DNA of 64,000 bases, taken from assembly GCA_963830455.1 (NCBI GenBank), contig CAWHMT010000002.1, positions 930,001-994,000 of the forward strand, given 5' to 3'. Positions within the stretch are counted from its first letter, which is position 1. Each line of letters opens with the position of its first letter. The notes below the pieces were generated by a model. That model was given only the letters and a program-made list of their open reading frames with translations. It searched no databases and was not told the origin of the DNA. Below are positions 34,656-46,201 of this stretch, one piece after another. The DNA is from 20CM-2-65-7 sp963830455. Lineage in GTDB: Bacteria; Gemmatimonadota; Gemmatimonadetes; Gemmatimonadales; GWC2-71-9. Made by a program: the position numbers and the translations under genes.

Positions 34656-37600
34656 ATGGTCGCCGGCCGCACGTTGACGCGAGCCGCCATCATCCTGTTG
34701 ATGGTGGGGACACCGGCGGTGTGGTTCGCCTGCTCCGACAGCGCCCCCGATTCTCCCGCCGGTCCGTCAACTCCTCCTTCAATTCTCGACGTGCGCGACG
34801 CGCTCGCCGTACAGCGGCGACACACGCAGGCACTCCTCGAGATCCCCGGCGTGATCGGCACAGCGGTCACCGCAATGCCGGATGGGCGCGCGAGCGTGCT
34901 CGTGCTGGCGGAACGGTCCGGGGTTGCCGGCGTGCCGCTGGACCTCGAAGGCGTTCCCGTCACCGTTCGCGTCACGGGCAGGATCATGGCGTTGAGCGAT
35001 CCGACGAAGCGCCAGCGCCCCGCGCCGCTCGGGTACTCGGTCGGGCATCCGGCGATCACCGCGGGCACCATCGGCGCCCGGGTGCGTGACGCGCTCGGCC
35101 GGGTCTACATCCTCTCGAACAACCACGTCCTCGCCCACACCAATGAAGCCAGCATCGGCGACCCGGCGTACCAGCCGGGGCCGTTCGACGGCGGCACGGC
35201 CGCCGATCAGATCGCGACGCTGACCGACTTTCAGACCATCTCATTCACGGCGAACGCCAGCAACACGATGGACGCCGCGATCGCGCTCTCGAGCGCGGCC
35301 GTCCTGGACAATGCGACCCCGGCGGACGCGGGCTACGGCATGCCGAGCTCGCGGATCTACGGGGACGCGGACGGCGACGGCCTGTTCGACGACCGCAACG
35401 CGCTGCTCGGTGTCAACGTGCAGAAATACGGGCGCACCACGCGGCACACGCATGGGCAGATCACCGGGGTTAACGCGACGGTCACCGTGTGCTACGCCGG
35501 GTCCGGGTTTGTGTGCACCAAGTCTGCTCGCTTCGTGGATCAACTGATCATTTCGCCCGGGGCGTTCAGCGGTGGCGGTGACTCGGGTTCACTGATCGTG
35601 ACCGACGACGGAAACCTCAATCCGGTGGCGCTGCTGTTCGCCGGGAGCGGGACGGTCACGATCGGCAACCGCATCGATCTGGTGCTGCTGCGCTTTGGGG
35701 TCGTCATCGACGGCTTCGATCCACCCCCGCCCGGTCCATTCACCGATCTGGCCATCACCGGAATCACCGGGCCGAACGCCGCGGTACAGGGCCAGGCCGC
35801 CACGCTGACCGTGATCGTGAAGAACTTCGGGAATCAGGACGTCTCCGCGTTCGGGGTCGTGCTGCAGGACACGACCGAGCACGCGACGGTCGGGACGCAG
35901 AGCGTCACCGGATTGGCAGCCGGCGCCAGCACGACCCTGACGTTCGCCTGGACACCGACGACACTCGGCGATCACGGCCTGGTCGCGAGCCACACACTGG
36001 CCGATGACCGACCGATCGATGACACCCGCTCGACGACGATCCCGGTCGATCCAGTCTTCACCGACGTGGCCGTGACGAACCTCAGCGGTGCCGAGGTGAT
36101 TGCGGGGCATGCCTTCAACGTCCCCGTCACGGTCCAGAACGTCGGCAATCAGAACGTGGCGAGTTTTGAGGTCACGCTGCGCGATGCGACCGACGGCACA
36201 ACGATCGGCACGCAGACGGTGAGCGGCCTCGCCGCGGGCGCGACGACCACCCTCGCGTTCCCGTGGAACACCACCGACGCCACGCTGGGCCAGCACACGC
36301 TCGTGGCGAGCCACAGTCTGACCGACGACGCCGCCGACAACAATCAGCGCTCGGCGACGTTCAACGTGAAGCCGAAGCCGACCGACATCGCGGCCACCGG
36401 GATCACCGCGCCCGCCCGGGTGAACCAGGGCGATACAGCGCACGTCTTCGTCACCGTCAAGAACGTGGGTGAGCTGAACGTCACTACCAGCTTCAACGTC
36501 GAGCTCGCCGACGGCGCGCAGAACTTCGCGGTCGTCGGTACGGCGTCAGTCGCGGGACTGGCGATCGGCGCGACGGCAACCGTCGACATTTCGTGGAACA
36601 CCGCCGGCGCCGATATCGCGGGGCATACGCTGTTCGCGACGCAGAAGCTGCCCGATGACAAGGCGAGCAACGACGCCATCGCGATATCGGTCATCGTGCA
36701 GCCGCGTCCGATTACGGACCTGGGTGTCACTGCGCTGAACGCGCCCGCCACCGTGGCGCAGGGGAATACGGTCTCGATCCCCGTCACCGTGCAGAATCTG
36801 GGTGGCGTTGTCGTGACCAGCACCTTCAACCTCGTCCTGACCGACGCCACGGCCGGGGTCACGATCGGTACCCAGGCGATCCCGGGGCTCGCAGCGGGCG
36901 GCAACACCACGCGCACGTTCAGCTGGAATACCGCCGGCGCGGCGTTGGGCGGTCACACGCTGGTGGCCACCCAGACGTTCGCCGACGAGAACGTCGCGAA
37001 CAATTCGAAGTCAGCCGCCGTGTCGGTCGTTGCTCCGACGACCGATGTCGCCGTGACCATGGTGAGCGCGCCGGCGTCCGTCCCCAAAGGAAGCACCGCG
37101 TCCGTCGGGGTCCACGTCCAAAACGTGGGTGGGCTTGGCGTCACCACGTTCAACGTGGTCCTCACCGATGTCACGGCCGGGGTGACGATCGGCACGCAGA
37201 CGGTTTCGGCCCTCGCGGTGGGCGCGAGCACGGTGCGCACCTTCACCTGGAACACCGGCACCGCCGCCGTGGGCAATCATACCCTCGTCGGGTCGCACAC
37301 CCTGAGCGACGACAACGCGTCCAACAACCAGAACTCGGCGATCGTCACGGTCAATCCCGCGCCCGCCGATCTGGCGCTCGTGAGCATTACCGCCCCCGGC
37401 TCCGTGACGCAGGGCGACACGGCGGCCATTGTCGCGACCGTCCAGAACATAGGCGGGGCCGATGTCACGGCCGATATCGACGTGGTGTTGACGGACGGGA
37501 CCGCCGGGAATGCGATTCTCGGCACGCAGACCATTCCAGGACTCGCGGGGGGCGCGAGCGCCACCCGTACGTTCAGCTGGAACACCGCCGGTGCGGCGAT

Positions 37601-38027
37601 GAGCGGGCACATTCTGACCGCGACGCAGAAGTTCCCCGATGCCAATGCGAGCAACAACGCTCGAGCGCTCGTGATTACCGTGAACGCGCCGAGCGTGCAC
37701 GTGGGCAATCTCGACGGTTTTGCTGTCAGGACGGTGGAGAACTGGTCGGCGACGGTTCGGATCACGGCGCACGACTCCCGGCACAATCCCGTGAACGGGG
37801 TGACGGTCCGCGCGAGCTGGAACTCGGGTCCGGAGGTCCAGTGCGTCACGAGCGATGTCGAGGTGGCCGGTACCTGCACGCTCACGATGGCGGGAATCCC
37901 AAACACGACAGCGATGGTCTACTTCGGGATGAGCGGGATGTCACTTACGGGCTACACATACAAGCCGGCGGGCAATCACGACCCGGACGGGAGCTCCAAC
38001 GGCTATGGATTCTTCGTGAAGCGTTGA
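34656..38027 (+). CDS. secreted trypsin-like (S1) protease with six CARDB repeats
   Basis: 1123 residues. A lipoprotein-like signal (VWFACSD) opens the protein. The protease domain (about 60-360) has the triad His157 (SNNHVLA), Asp206 (NTMDAAIA) and Ser310 (GGGDSGSL). It is followed by six ~105-residue CARDB-type beta domains that each begin with a (T/A)D(L/V/I)A-like strand and contain a VxVxNxG core, from about residue 365 to 1015. A C-terminal beta domain with two Cys ends FFVKR. CARDB repeats are adhesive or spacer domains. The protease is probably displayed away from the cell. No neighbouring partner. Confidence 0.85.
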   Translation: MVAGRTLTRAAIILLMVGTPAVWFACSDSAPDSPAGPSTPPSILDVRDALAVQRRHTQALLEIPGVIGTAVTAMPDGRASVLVLAERSGVAGVPLDLEGVPVTVRVTGRIMALSDPTKRQRPAPLGYSVGHPAITAGTIGARVRDALGRVYILSNNHVLAHTNEASIGDPAYQPGPFDGGTAADQIATLTDFQTISFTANASNTMDAAIALSSAAVLDNATPADAGYGMPSSRIYGDADGDGLFDDRNALLGVNVQKYGRTTRHTHGQITGVNATVTVCYAGSGFVCTKSARFVDQLIISPGAFSGGGDSGSLIVTDDGNLNPVALLFAGSGTVTIGNRIDLVLLRFGVVIDGFDPPPPGPFTDLAITGITGPNAAVQGQAATLTVIVKNFGNQDVSAFGVVLQDTTEHATVGTQSVTGLAAGASTTLTFAWTPTTLGDHGLVASHTLADDRPIDDTRSTTIPVDPVFTDVAVTNLSGAEVIAGHAFNVPVTVQNVGNQNVASFEVTLRDATDGTTIGTQTVSGLAAGATTTLAFPWNTTDATLGQHTLVASHSLTDDAADNNQRSATFNVKPKPTDIAATGITAPARVNQGDTAHVFVTVKNVGELNVTTSFNVELADGAQNFAVVGTASVAGLAIGATATVDISWNTAGADIAGHTLFATQKLPDDKASNDAIAISVIVQPRPITDLGVTALNAPATVAQGNTVSIPVTVQNLGGVVVTSTFNLVLTDATAGVTIGTQAIPGLAAGGNTTRTFSWNTAGAALGGHTLVATQTFADENVANNSKSAAVSVVAPTTDVAVTMVSAPASVPKGSTASVGVHVQNVGGLGVTTFNVVLTDVTAGVTIGTQTVSALAVGASTVRTFTWNTGTAAVGNHTLVGSHTLSDDNASNNQNSAIVTVNPAPADLALVSITAPGSVTQGDTAAIVATVQNIGGADVTADIDVVLTDGTAGNAILGTQTIPGLAGGASATRTFSWNTAGAAMSGHILTATQKFPDANASNNARALVITVNAPSVHVGNLDGFAVRTVENWSATVRITAHDSRHNPVNGVTVRASWNSGPEVQCVTSDVEVAGTCTLTMAGIPNTTAMVYFGMSGMSLTGYTYKPAGNHDPDGSSNGYGFFVKR

Positions 38028-38098
38028 TCCCTGCTTCCCCCCGTGTAGTCCCTTTCGGCCCTACCCCTATTTGGGGCGGCGATTAGTTTCCCCCCGGC

Positions 38099-38797
38099 AT
38101 GAATGTCATTCCCCAGCGCGTCAAGGACGGTTTCGTTGCGTTGACCGGCCCGATCGCGCGTGCGCTGATTCGGGGTGGCGTCCATCCCAACACGATTACG
38201 ACGGTGGGGACACTGTTCGTGATCGGCTCCGGCGTTGCGTTCGGAATGGGTGAGATCCGTCTCGGTGGCGCGCTCCTGCTGGTCAGCGGCGTGTTCGACA
38301 TTCTGGACGGACAGGTCGCTCGCCAGGGCGCGAAGATGACCACGTTCGGAGCGTTTTACGACTCGACGCTGGATCGGGTTGGGGAAGGGGCCGTGTTCAG
38401 CGGGCTGATTTTCTGGTTCTTGACCGGCCCGCTGCCGAGTGAGCTGAAAATCCGCGCCCTGGGCGCCGCGCTGCTGGCGCTCGTGGCGTCGCTGGTGGTG
38501 TCGTACACACGCGCACGCGCCGAAGCGCTCGGCGTTGAATGCAAGGTGGGCATCGCGGCGCGGGCCGAGCGGATCCTGTTGCTCGGGCTGCCCACCCTCC
38601 TGTTCGGCGCGGGTCCGGGGCGCCCGGGAGTTTTGCTGTTCTGGATTGTCACCGTGCTGGCGATCGTCGCCGCGATCACGGTAGTCCAACGGGTGGTGCA
38701 CGTCGCGCGCGTGGCGCGCGGCGCTCCACCACCCTCACCGATTCCGAAACGTGAGACGTCGCCTGGAATCGCGGCCGCGCGCCGCAAGGGACCATGA
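38099..38797 (+). CDS. CDP-alcohol phosphatidyltransferase, probable phosphatidylinositol-phosphate synthase
   Basis: 232 residues with about six membrane segments. The full CDP-alcohol motif DGxxARx8Gx3Dx3D is present: DGQVAR, eight residues, then GAFYDSTLD. This class joins an alcohol to CDP-diacylglycerol in the membrane. The stop overlaps the start of the inositol-phosphate synthase gene (ATGA), so inositol phosphate is the likely acceptor. Alternatives are phosphatidylglycerol-phosphate or archaetidyl-type synthases. Confidence 0.85.
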   Translation: MNVIPQRVKDGFVALTGPIARALIRGGVHPNTITTVGTLFVIGSGVAFGMGEIRLGGALLLVSGVFDILDGQVARQGAKMTTFGAFYDSTLDRVGEGAVFSGLIFWFLTGPLPSELKIRALGAALLALVASLVVSYTRARAEALGVECKVGIAARAERILLLGLPTLLFGAGPGRPGVLLFWIVTVLAIVAAITVVQRVVHVARVARGAPPPSPIPKRETSPGIAAARRKGP

Positions 38798-40152
38798 TGG
38801 CACGGCAACAGACAGCGATTGCAACCGGTGGTGGACGTGAGATCGCCCCCGCCACCGGAAAACTGGGCGTCATGCTGGTGGGACTCGGCGCGGTGTCCAC
38901 GACGTTCATCGCCGGCGTCGAGAACGTGCGGCGCGGCCGCGCGCAGCCGATCGGCTCGCTCAGCCAGATGGCGACGATCCGGCTCGGCAAACGCACCGAG
39001 AAGCGCTCTCCGAAGATCAAGGACTTCGTCCCGCTCGCCGATCTGAAGGATCTGGTCTTCGCGGCCTGGGACCCGATTCCCGACGATGCCTACACCGCCG
39101 CTCTCAAGGCCGGCGTGCTCGATCGGCACGAGCACCTCGATCCGATCAAACCGTTCCTGCAGGGCATCAAGCCGCTGCCGGCGGTGTTCGACCAGTATTA
39201 CGTCAAGCGGCTGCAGGGGACGAACGTCAAGCGCGGCAAGAACAAGCGGGAGCTCGCCGAGCAGCTGCGCCAGGACATGCGGAACTTCAAGAAGAATGAA
39301 GGGCTCGACCGGCTCGTCATCGTGTGGTGCGCGTCCACCGAGGTGTTCCTCACGCCTGGTCCTGCGCATCAGTCGCTGGCCGCCTTCGAACAGGCGATGG
39401 AGCAGAACGACCAGTCCATCGCCCCGTCCATGCTGTACGCCTACGCCGCCCTGATGGAGAACCTGCCGTTTGCCAATGGGGCGCCGAACCTGACGGTCGA
39501 CTTGCCTGTGATGGAACGGTTGGCGGACGAGCGCCATGTGCCGATCGGCGGCAAAGACTTCAAGACCGGGCAGACCATGATGAAGAGCGTGCTCGCGCCC
39601 GCGTTCAAGGCGCGCATGCTCGGTCTCTCCGGCTGGTATTCCACCAACATTCTCGGGAATCGCGACGGCGAAGTGCTGGACGATCCCGAGTCGTTCAAGA
39701 CGAAGGAAGAGTCCAAGCTGGGCCTGCTCGAGCACATCCTGCAGCCGGATCTGTATCCCGAGCTGTACGGCAAGGTCTACCACAAGGTCCGGATCAATTA
39801 CTATCCGCCGCGCGGGGACAACAAAGAAGGCTGGGACAACATCGACATCTTCGGGTGGCTCGGCTATCCGATGCAGATCAAGGTCGATTTCCTGTGCCGC
39901 GACTCGATTCTGGCCGCGCCGATCGTGCTCGATCTCGCGTTGTTCTTCGATTTCGCCGCGCGCGCGGGTCTCTTCGGCATCCAGGAATGGCTGTCGTTCT
40001 ACTTCAAGAGCCCCCAGTTCGCCGCGGGGCTGTATGCCGAGCATGATCTCTTCATTCAACAGACGAAGCTCAAGAACACGCTGCGCTGGGTGATGGGCGA
40101 GGAGCAGATCACGCACCTCGGCGTTGAGTACTACGAGTACGCCGACCGATAA
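38794..40152 (+). CDS. ino1: inositol-3-phosphate synthase
   Basis: 452 residues. It begins with the NAD-binding LGVMLVGLGAVSTTFIAGVENV, followed by conserved blocks such as VIVWCASTEVF, FANGAPNLTVDLP and GKDFKTGQTMMKSVLAPAF. These define the MIPS family, which converts glucose-6-phosphate to 1L-myo-inositol-3-phosphate. It is translationally coupled to the CDP-alcohol phosphatidyltransferase. The product is the precursor for phosphatidylinositol and, with the operon at 0.3-4.5 kb, possibly inositol sphingolipids. Confidence 0.93.
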   Translation: MMARQQTAIATGGGREIAPATGKLGVMLVGLGAVSTTFIAGVENVRRGRAQPIGSLSQMATIRLGKRTEKRSPKIKDFVPLADLKDLVFAAWDPIPDDAYTAALKAGVLDRHEHLDPIKPFLQGIKPLPAVFDQYYVKRLQGTNVKRGKNKRELAEQLRQDMRNFKKNEGLDRLVIVWCASTEVFLTPGPAHQSLAAFEQAMEQNDQSIAPSMLYAYAALMENLPFANGAPNLTVDLPVMERLADERHVPIGGKDFKTGQTMMKSVLAPAFKARMLGLSGWYSTNILGNRDGEVLDDPESFKTKEESKLGLLEHILQPDLYPELYGKVYHKVRINYYPPRGDNKEGWDNIDIFGWLGYPMQIKVDFLCRDSILAAPIVLDLALFFDFAARAGLFGIQEWLSFYFKSPQFAAGLYAEHDLFIQQTKLKNTLRWVMGEEQITHLGVEYYEYADR

Positions 40153-40180
40153 CAGTTCCGTCCTTTAGGAGTCTCCGTCG

Positions 40181-42628
<2,448 letters not shown>

Positions 42629-42638
42629 CGGGGCGTCC

Positions 42639-43073
42639 ATGACGAGCACTCAGATCGCCGTCACGGCGCTCGGCGTCGTCGCCATCGTCTGGGTGCTCTG
42701 GTACTTCCTCCTCTCGCGCGGCACGGCGGTGCCGGCGACGGCCGGTGCCGGCGGCGTCCAGGAAGTGCGCGTCACGGTGAAGGGCGGCTACACGCCCGAT
42801 ACCATCGTGGTGCAGGCCGGCAAACCGGTGCGGCTGCAGTTCTATCGCGACGAGACCGCCGACTGCTCGGAGCGCGTCGTGTTCGAGCGCTTCGGCATCG
42901 ACGCGCAGCTCCCGCCCTTCCAGACCACCGCGATCGAGTTCACGCCCGAACAGCCCGGGGAATACCCCTTCCGCTGCGGCATGAACATGCTGAAGGGGTT
43001 GCTCGTCGTTGAGCCGTCGGGCGAGCGCCGCGCGGCGTCGTCGCCGCACAAGTTCCACGGAGCGAAGGCGTGA
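42639..43073 (+). CDS. membrane-anchored cupredoxin
   Basis: 144 residues. One N-terminal membrane helix (about 6-26) is followed by a cupredoxin fold: VRVTVKGGYTPDTIVVQAGKPV, then FYRDE and a C-terminal FRCGMNMLKG with Cys and Met copper ligands. The stop overlaps the GTG of copA, so it is probably the periplasmic copper acceptor or donor for that pump. Confidence 0.85.
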   Translation: MTSTQIAVTALGVVAIVWVLWYFLLSRGTAVPATAGAGGVQEVRVTVKGGYTPDTIVVQAGKPVRLQFYRDETADCSERVVFERFGIDAQLPPFQTTAIEFTPEQPGEYPFRCGMNMLKGLLVVEPSGERRAASSPHKFHGAKA

Positions 43074-45679
43074 GCAAGGCGCGGATCGTTCTTCCCATCG
43101 AAGGCATGACCTGCGCGAGCTGCGCCGCCACCGTCCAGGAAGCGCTGGCGGGAGCGACCGGCGTGACGTCGGCGGGCGTGAACTTCGCGACCAACAAGGC
43201 CGCGGTCGACTACGACGACGCGCACACCAACGTCGCCGAGCTGATCAAGACGGTCCGCGAGGCCGGATACAATTGCGGCAAAGCGAGCGTGACCTTCGGC
43301 CTCACGGATCTGCATTACGCGCCGAGTGTGGAGCCGCTCGAGCAGGCACTGGCGCGCGTGAATGGCGTGATCCGCGCGGTGGCAAATCAGGCGACCGAGA
43401 CGGCCACGGTGGACTACATCCCGGGGGTCGTGAGCGCCACCGATCTCGAGCACGCCGTCACCGGCGCGGGGTTCGTCGTGGCCGAGCCCATCGCCGAAGA
43501 AGACCCTGTGGAGCGCGAGCGGATCGCGCGCCGCCGCGAAATCAGGACGCTCACCTGGAAGTTCGCGCTCGCGGCGGCCGTCACCGTCGTCGCGATGATC
43601 GGCTCGATGCTGCTCATGGCCGATCGTCCCATGGGCGACATGGGGACCATGAAGCAGGTCGATCTCCTCGGCCGCCTGCTCATGCCGCCGGCGATTGCCC
43701 TGCGCGATTCGATCGCGGCACAGGGCTGGATCCTCGAGCTCACCTGGATCAAATGGGGCCTCGCGCTCCTCACGCTTCCCGTCGTCGTCTGGTCCGGCCA
43801 GCAGTTCTACAAGGGCACCTGGAGCGGCGTGCGGCACCGGACGGCCGACATGAACACCCTGATCGGCGTCGGGACGGCAGCGGCCTACCTGTACTCGCTG
43901 GTCGCGACGGCCGCTCCTTCATTCTTCCTCCGAGCGGGGCTGCCGGCCGACGTCTATTACGAGGCGGTCGCCGCGATCATCGCGCTGGTGCTGCTCGGCC
44001 GCCTGCTCGAGGCGCGCGCCAAAGGCCGCACCTCCGAAGCGATTCGCCGCCTTGCCGCCCTGCGCGCGAAAGCGGCGCACGTCGTGCGCGACGGGCATGA
44101 GACCGACGTCCCCGTGGAAGCCGTCGTCGTCGGGGACCTCATCATCGTGAAGCCGGGCGAGAAGGTGCCCGTCGATGGGATCGTCACCGAAGGCGCGTCG
44201 GCCGTGAACGAGTCGATGTTGACCGGCGAGCCGATGCCGGTCGGCAAGAAGCCGGGCGATGAAGTCATCGGCGCGACGCTGAACACGACGGGCAGCATCA
44301 CCTTCCGCGCCACGCGCGTGGGGAAGGAGACGGCGCTCGGCCAGATCGTGCAGCTCGTGGAGGACGCCCAGGCGACCAAGGCGCCGATCCAGAAGCTCGC
44401 CGACCGCGTAGCCGGCGTGTTCGTGCCGATCGTCATGGTCTTGGCCATCGCCGCCTTCGTGGCGTGGTTCGATTTCGGGCCCCCGCCCGAGGCGCGTGCG
44501 CTCGTGTACGCGACCGTCGCATTCGTCACGGTGCTGATCATCGCCTGTCCGTGTGCGCTCGGCCTCGCGACGCCCACGGCGATTCTCGTCGGCACCGGGA
44601 GGGCCGCGGAATACGGCATCCTGATCCGCAGCGGGGAAGCGCTGGAGCGGCTGGCGAAGGCGCGGCGCGTCCTGCTCGACAAGACCGGCACTATCACCGA
44701 GGGAAAGCCGACCGTCACGCACATCGTGAGCTCCAAGAAGCCGGACGGCACGCCCATCAGTCCTGCCGACGTCCTGAAGTGGGCGGCCTCGGTGGAGCAG
44801 CGCTCCGAGCATCCGCTGGCGCTTGCCATCCTCAAGGCCGCGCAGGACAAGCAGGTGGTGCTGCTGCCGGTCGAGAAGTTCGCCGCGATGGAAGGCCGCG
44901 GCGTGCGGGGCACCGTGGACCGCCGGATCATCGAAGTGATCTCGCTGCGGCACGCGCGCGAACGCAGCCTCGAGCTCGGCTCGCTCGGCACCGACGCCGA
45001 CCGGTTGGCCGACCAGGGGCGCTCCCCCGTCATCGTGGTCGTGAACAACACCGTGTACGCCGTCATCGCGATCTCCGATCCGATCAAGCCGACATCCAAG
45101 GCCGCGATCGAGATGCTCAAGCGCAAAGGCCTGCCGGTGGTCATGGTCTCCGGCGACTCGCGCAAAGGGGCCGAGGCGGTCGCCGCCGAGGTGGGCATCG
45201 ACGAGGTGATCGCCGAAGTGTTGCCGTCGCAGAAGGCGGACCTCGTGAAGAAGCTGCAGCGCCAGAATGGGAGCGGGGACATCGTCATGGTCGGCGACGG
45301 CATCAATGACGCGCCCGCGCTCGCGCAGGCGAACGTCGGGATTGCGATCGGCACCGGCACCGACATCGCCATGGAAGCGTCCGACGTCACGCTGATCCGC
45401 GGGGATCTCCGTGCCGTCTTCATCGCGATCGAGCTGGCGCGGCGCACGATGCGGACGATCCGCTGGAATCTGATCTGGGCCTTCGGCTACAACATCGTGC
45501 TCATTCCCGTCGCGGCCGGCGTTCTGTATCCTGTGACGGGGTGGTTGCTGTCGCCGGTGCTCGCGAGCGCGGCGATGGCGTGGTCGAGTCTGTCGGTCGT
45601 CCTCAACAGCCTGACGCTGCGGGCCTTCAAACCTCGGGGGGGGGGAACCGGAAGTCATGCGTTACTTCCACAGAACTAG
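43070..45679 (+). CDS. copA: copper-translocating P1B-type ATPase
   Basis: 869 residues. Two N-terminal metal-binding domains: the first has GMTCASCAATVQ, while the second (about residues 75-145) lacks the CxxC and is degenerate. The membrane copper site is CPC in IIACPCALGLATPTA. Phosphorylated Asp537 is in DKTGTITEGKP, and GDGINDAPALAQA completes the ATPase. It exports Cu(I). GTG start overlaps the cupredoxin stop. A G10 tract lies 34 bases before the stop; losing one base would fuse the tail in frame to the next gene. Confidence 0.94.
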   Translation: MSKARIVLPIEGMTCASCAATVQEALAGATGVTSAGVNFATNKAAVDYDDAHTNVAELIKTVREAGYNCGKASVTFGLTDLHYAPSVEPLEQALARVNGVIRAVANQATETATVDYIPGVVSATDLEHAVTGAGFVVAEPIAEEDPVERERIARRREIRTLTWKFALAAAVTVVAMIGSMLLMADRPMGDMGTMKQVDLLGRLLMPPAIALRDSIAAQGWILELTWIKWGLALLTLPVVVWSGQQFYKGTWSGVRHRTADMNTLIGVGTAAAYLYSLVATAAPSFFLRAGLPADVYYEAVAAIIALVLLGRLLEARAKGRTSEAIRRLAALRAKAAHVVRDGHETDVPVEAVVVGDLIIVKPGEKVPVDGIVTEGASAVNESMLTGEPMPVGKKPGDEVIGATLNTTGSITFRATRVGKETALGQIVQLVEDAQATKAPIQKLADRVAGVFVPIVMVLAIAAFVAWFDFGPPPEARALVYATVAFVTVLIIACPCALGLATPTAILVGTGRAAEYGILIRSGEALERLAKARRVLLDKTGTITEGKPTVTHIVSSKKPDGTPISPADVLKWAASVEQRSEHPLALAILKAAQDKQVVLLPVEKFAAMEGRGVRGTVDRRIIEVISLRHARERSLELGSLGTDADRLADQGRSPVIVVVNNTVYAVIAISDPIKPTSKAAIEMLKRKGLPVVMVSGDSRKGAEAVAAEVGIDEVIAEVLPSQKADLVKKLQRQNGSGDIVMVGDGINDAPALAQANVGIAIGTGTDIAMEASDVTLIRGDLRAVFIAIELARRTMRTIRWNLIWAFGYNIVLIPVAAGVLYPVTGWLLSPVLASAAMAWSSLSVVLNSLTLRAFKPRGGGTGSHALLPQN
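45636..45645 (+). repeat. G10 tract at the 3' end of copA
   Basis: Ten G encoding Arg-Gly-Gly-Gly, 12 codons before the copA stop. In the frame reached by deletion of one G, no stop lies between here and the ATG at 45657, so slippage would join CopA to the 96-residue protein. Confidence 0.8.
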
Positions 45680-45947
45680 CGCGAGTCCGGAGGCGGTGCT
45701 CGACGTCGCCAAGACGTTCTTTGGGGGCCGGCTCGCGCCGGCGGAAGAGTCGCCGCGGCGCCGGGCGTATCACGGGACGCTGGGCCGGATCACGATCAGC
45801 GCGCGGCCCGAAGGCGGGCACTACACCTTTGTCGAAGTCGCAACCGATCAGGTTGGAGAATCGGAGCTCGACAAGCTCGCCAAGCGGTTTCTGGCGGAAG
45901 TGCACCGGGTCGTCGAGCCGGGGTACGTGATGCGCGGCGCGTACTAG
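45657..45947 (+). CDS. conserved hypothetical protein, 96 residues
   Basis: The gene starts inside the 3' end of copA (ATG 45657) in a different frame. The product is rich in Arg and Glu, with a likely alpha/beta fold: HRTSASPEAVLDVAKTFF, then an HGTLGRITISARPEGGHYTFVEVATDQ strand region. No motif I recognise. Convergent overlap of four bases with copZ. Its coupling to copA suggests a role in copper handling, but nothing in the sequence shows it. Confidence 0.6.
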   Translation: MRYFHRTSASPEAVLDVAKTFFGGRLAPAEESPRRRAYHGTLGRITISARPEGGHYTFVEVATDQVGESELDKLAKRFLAEVHRVVEPGYVMRGAY

Positions 45948-46159
45948 CCAGCGACTTTCGCGCCGTAGCCGGCTTTCGCGATCGCCGCGACCAGCTGCTC
46001 GGTCGTCACCGAGTCGTCGTCGAAGTCGATTTCCGCTTCCCCATCCGGCAGATCAACGACCGCGCTATACACACCCGAGATACCCTTCAACGCCTTCTCG
46101 ACCTTGGCCTGACAATGGCCGCAGGTCATTCCGGACACCCGGAGTTTGACGTTCGCCAT
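45944..46159 (-). CDS. copZ: copper chaperone CopZ (HMA domain)
   Basis: 71 residues, a single heavy-metal-associated domain with the Cu(I) motif GMTCGHCQAKV at residues ~11-21. It should deliver copper to CopA. It is convergent with copA and the small gene rather than in operon with them. ATG at 46159 lies in a 14-base direct repeat shared with the pdhA start (46155-46201). Confidence 0.93.
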   Translation of the reverse strand: MANVKLRVSGMTCGHCQAKVEKALKGISGVYSAVVDLPDGEAEIDFDDDSVTTEQLVAAIAKAGYGAKVAG

Positions 46160-46201
46160 GGCTCTTCCCTCCCAACTATAATTTAGGGCCATGGCTCTTC
46201 C
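46155..46201. repeat. 14-base direct repeat around the divergent copZ and pdhA starts, with a perfect -10
   Basis: GCCATGGCTCTTCC occurs at 46155-46168 and 46188-46201. The first covers the copZ start, the second the pdhA start. Between them is TATAAT at 46177-46182, about nine bases before the pdhA ATG, implying an almost leaderless transcript. No good -35 at 17 bases. Confidence 0.55.

Noticed and set aside
38356..40116. 586-codon minus-strand ORF opposite ino1
   Set aside because: Antisense shadow of two well-recognised genes, rich in Arg, Glu and His without motifs.
43919..45658. 579-codon minus-strand ORF opposite copA
   Set aside because: It is a shadow of the GC-rich copA frame: low-complexity Arg/Asp/His-rich product with no family motifs, while the plus frame has a full P-type ATPase.
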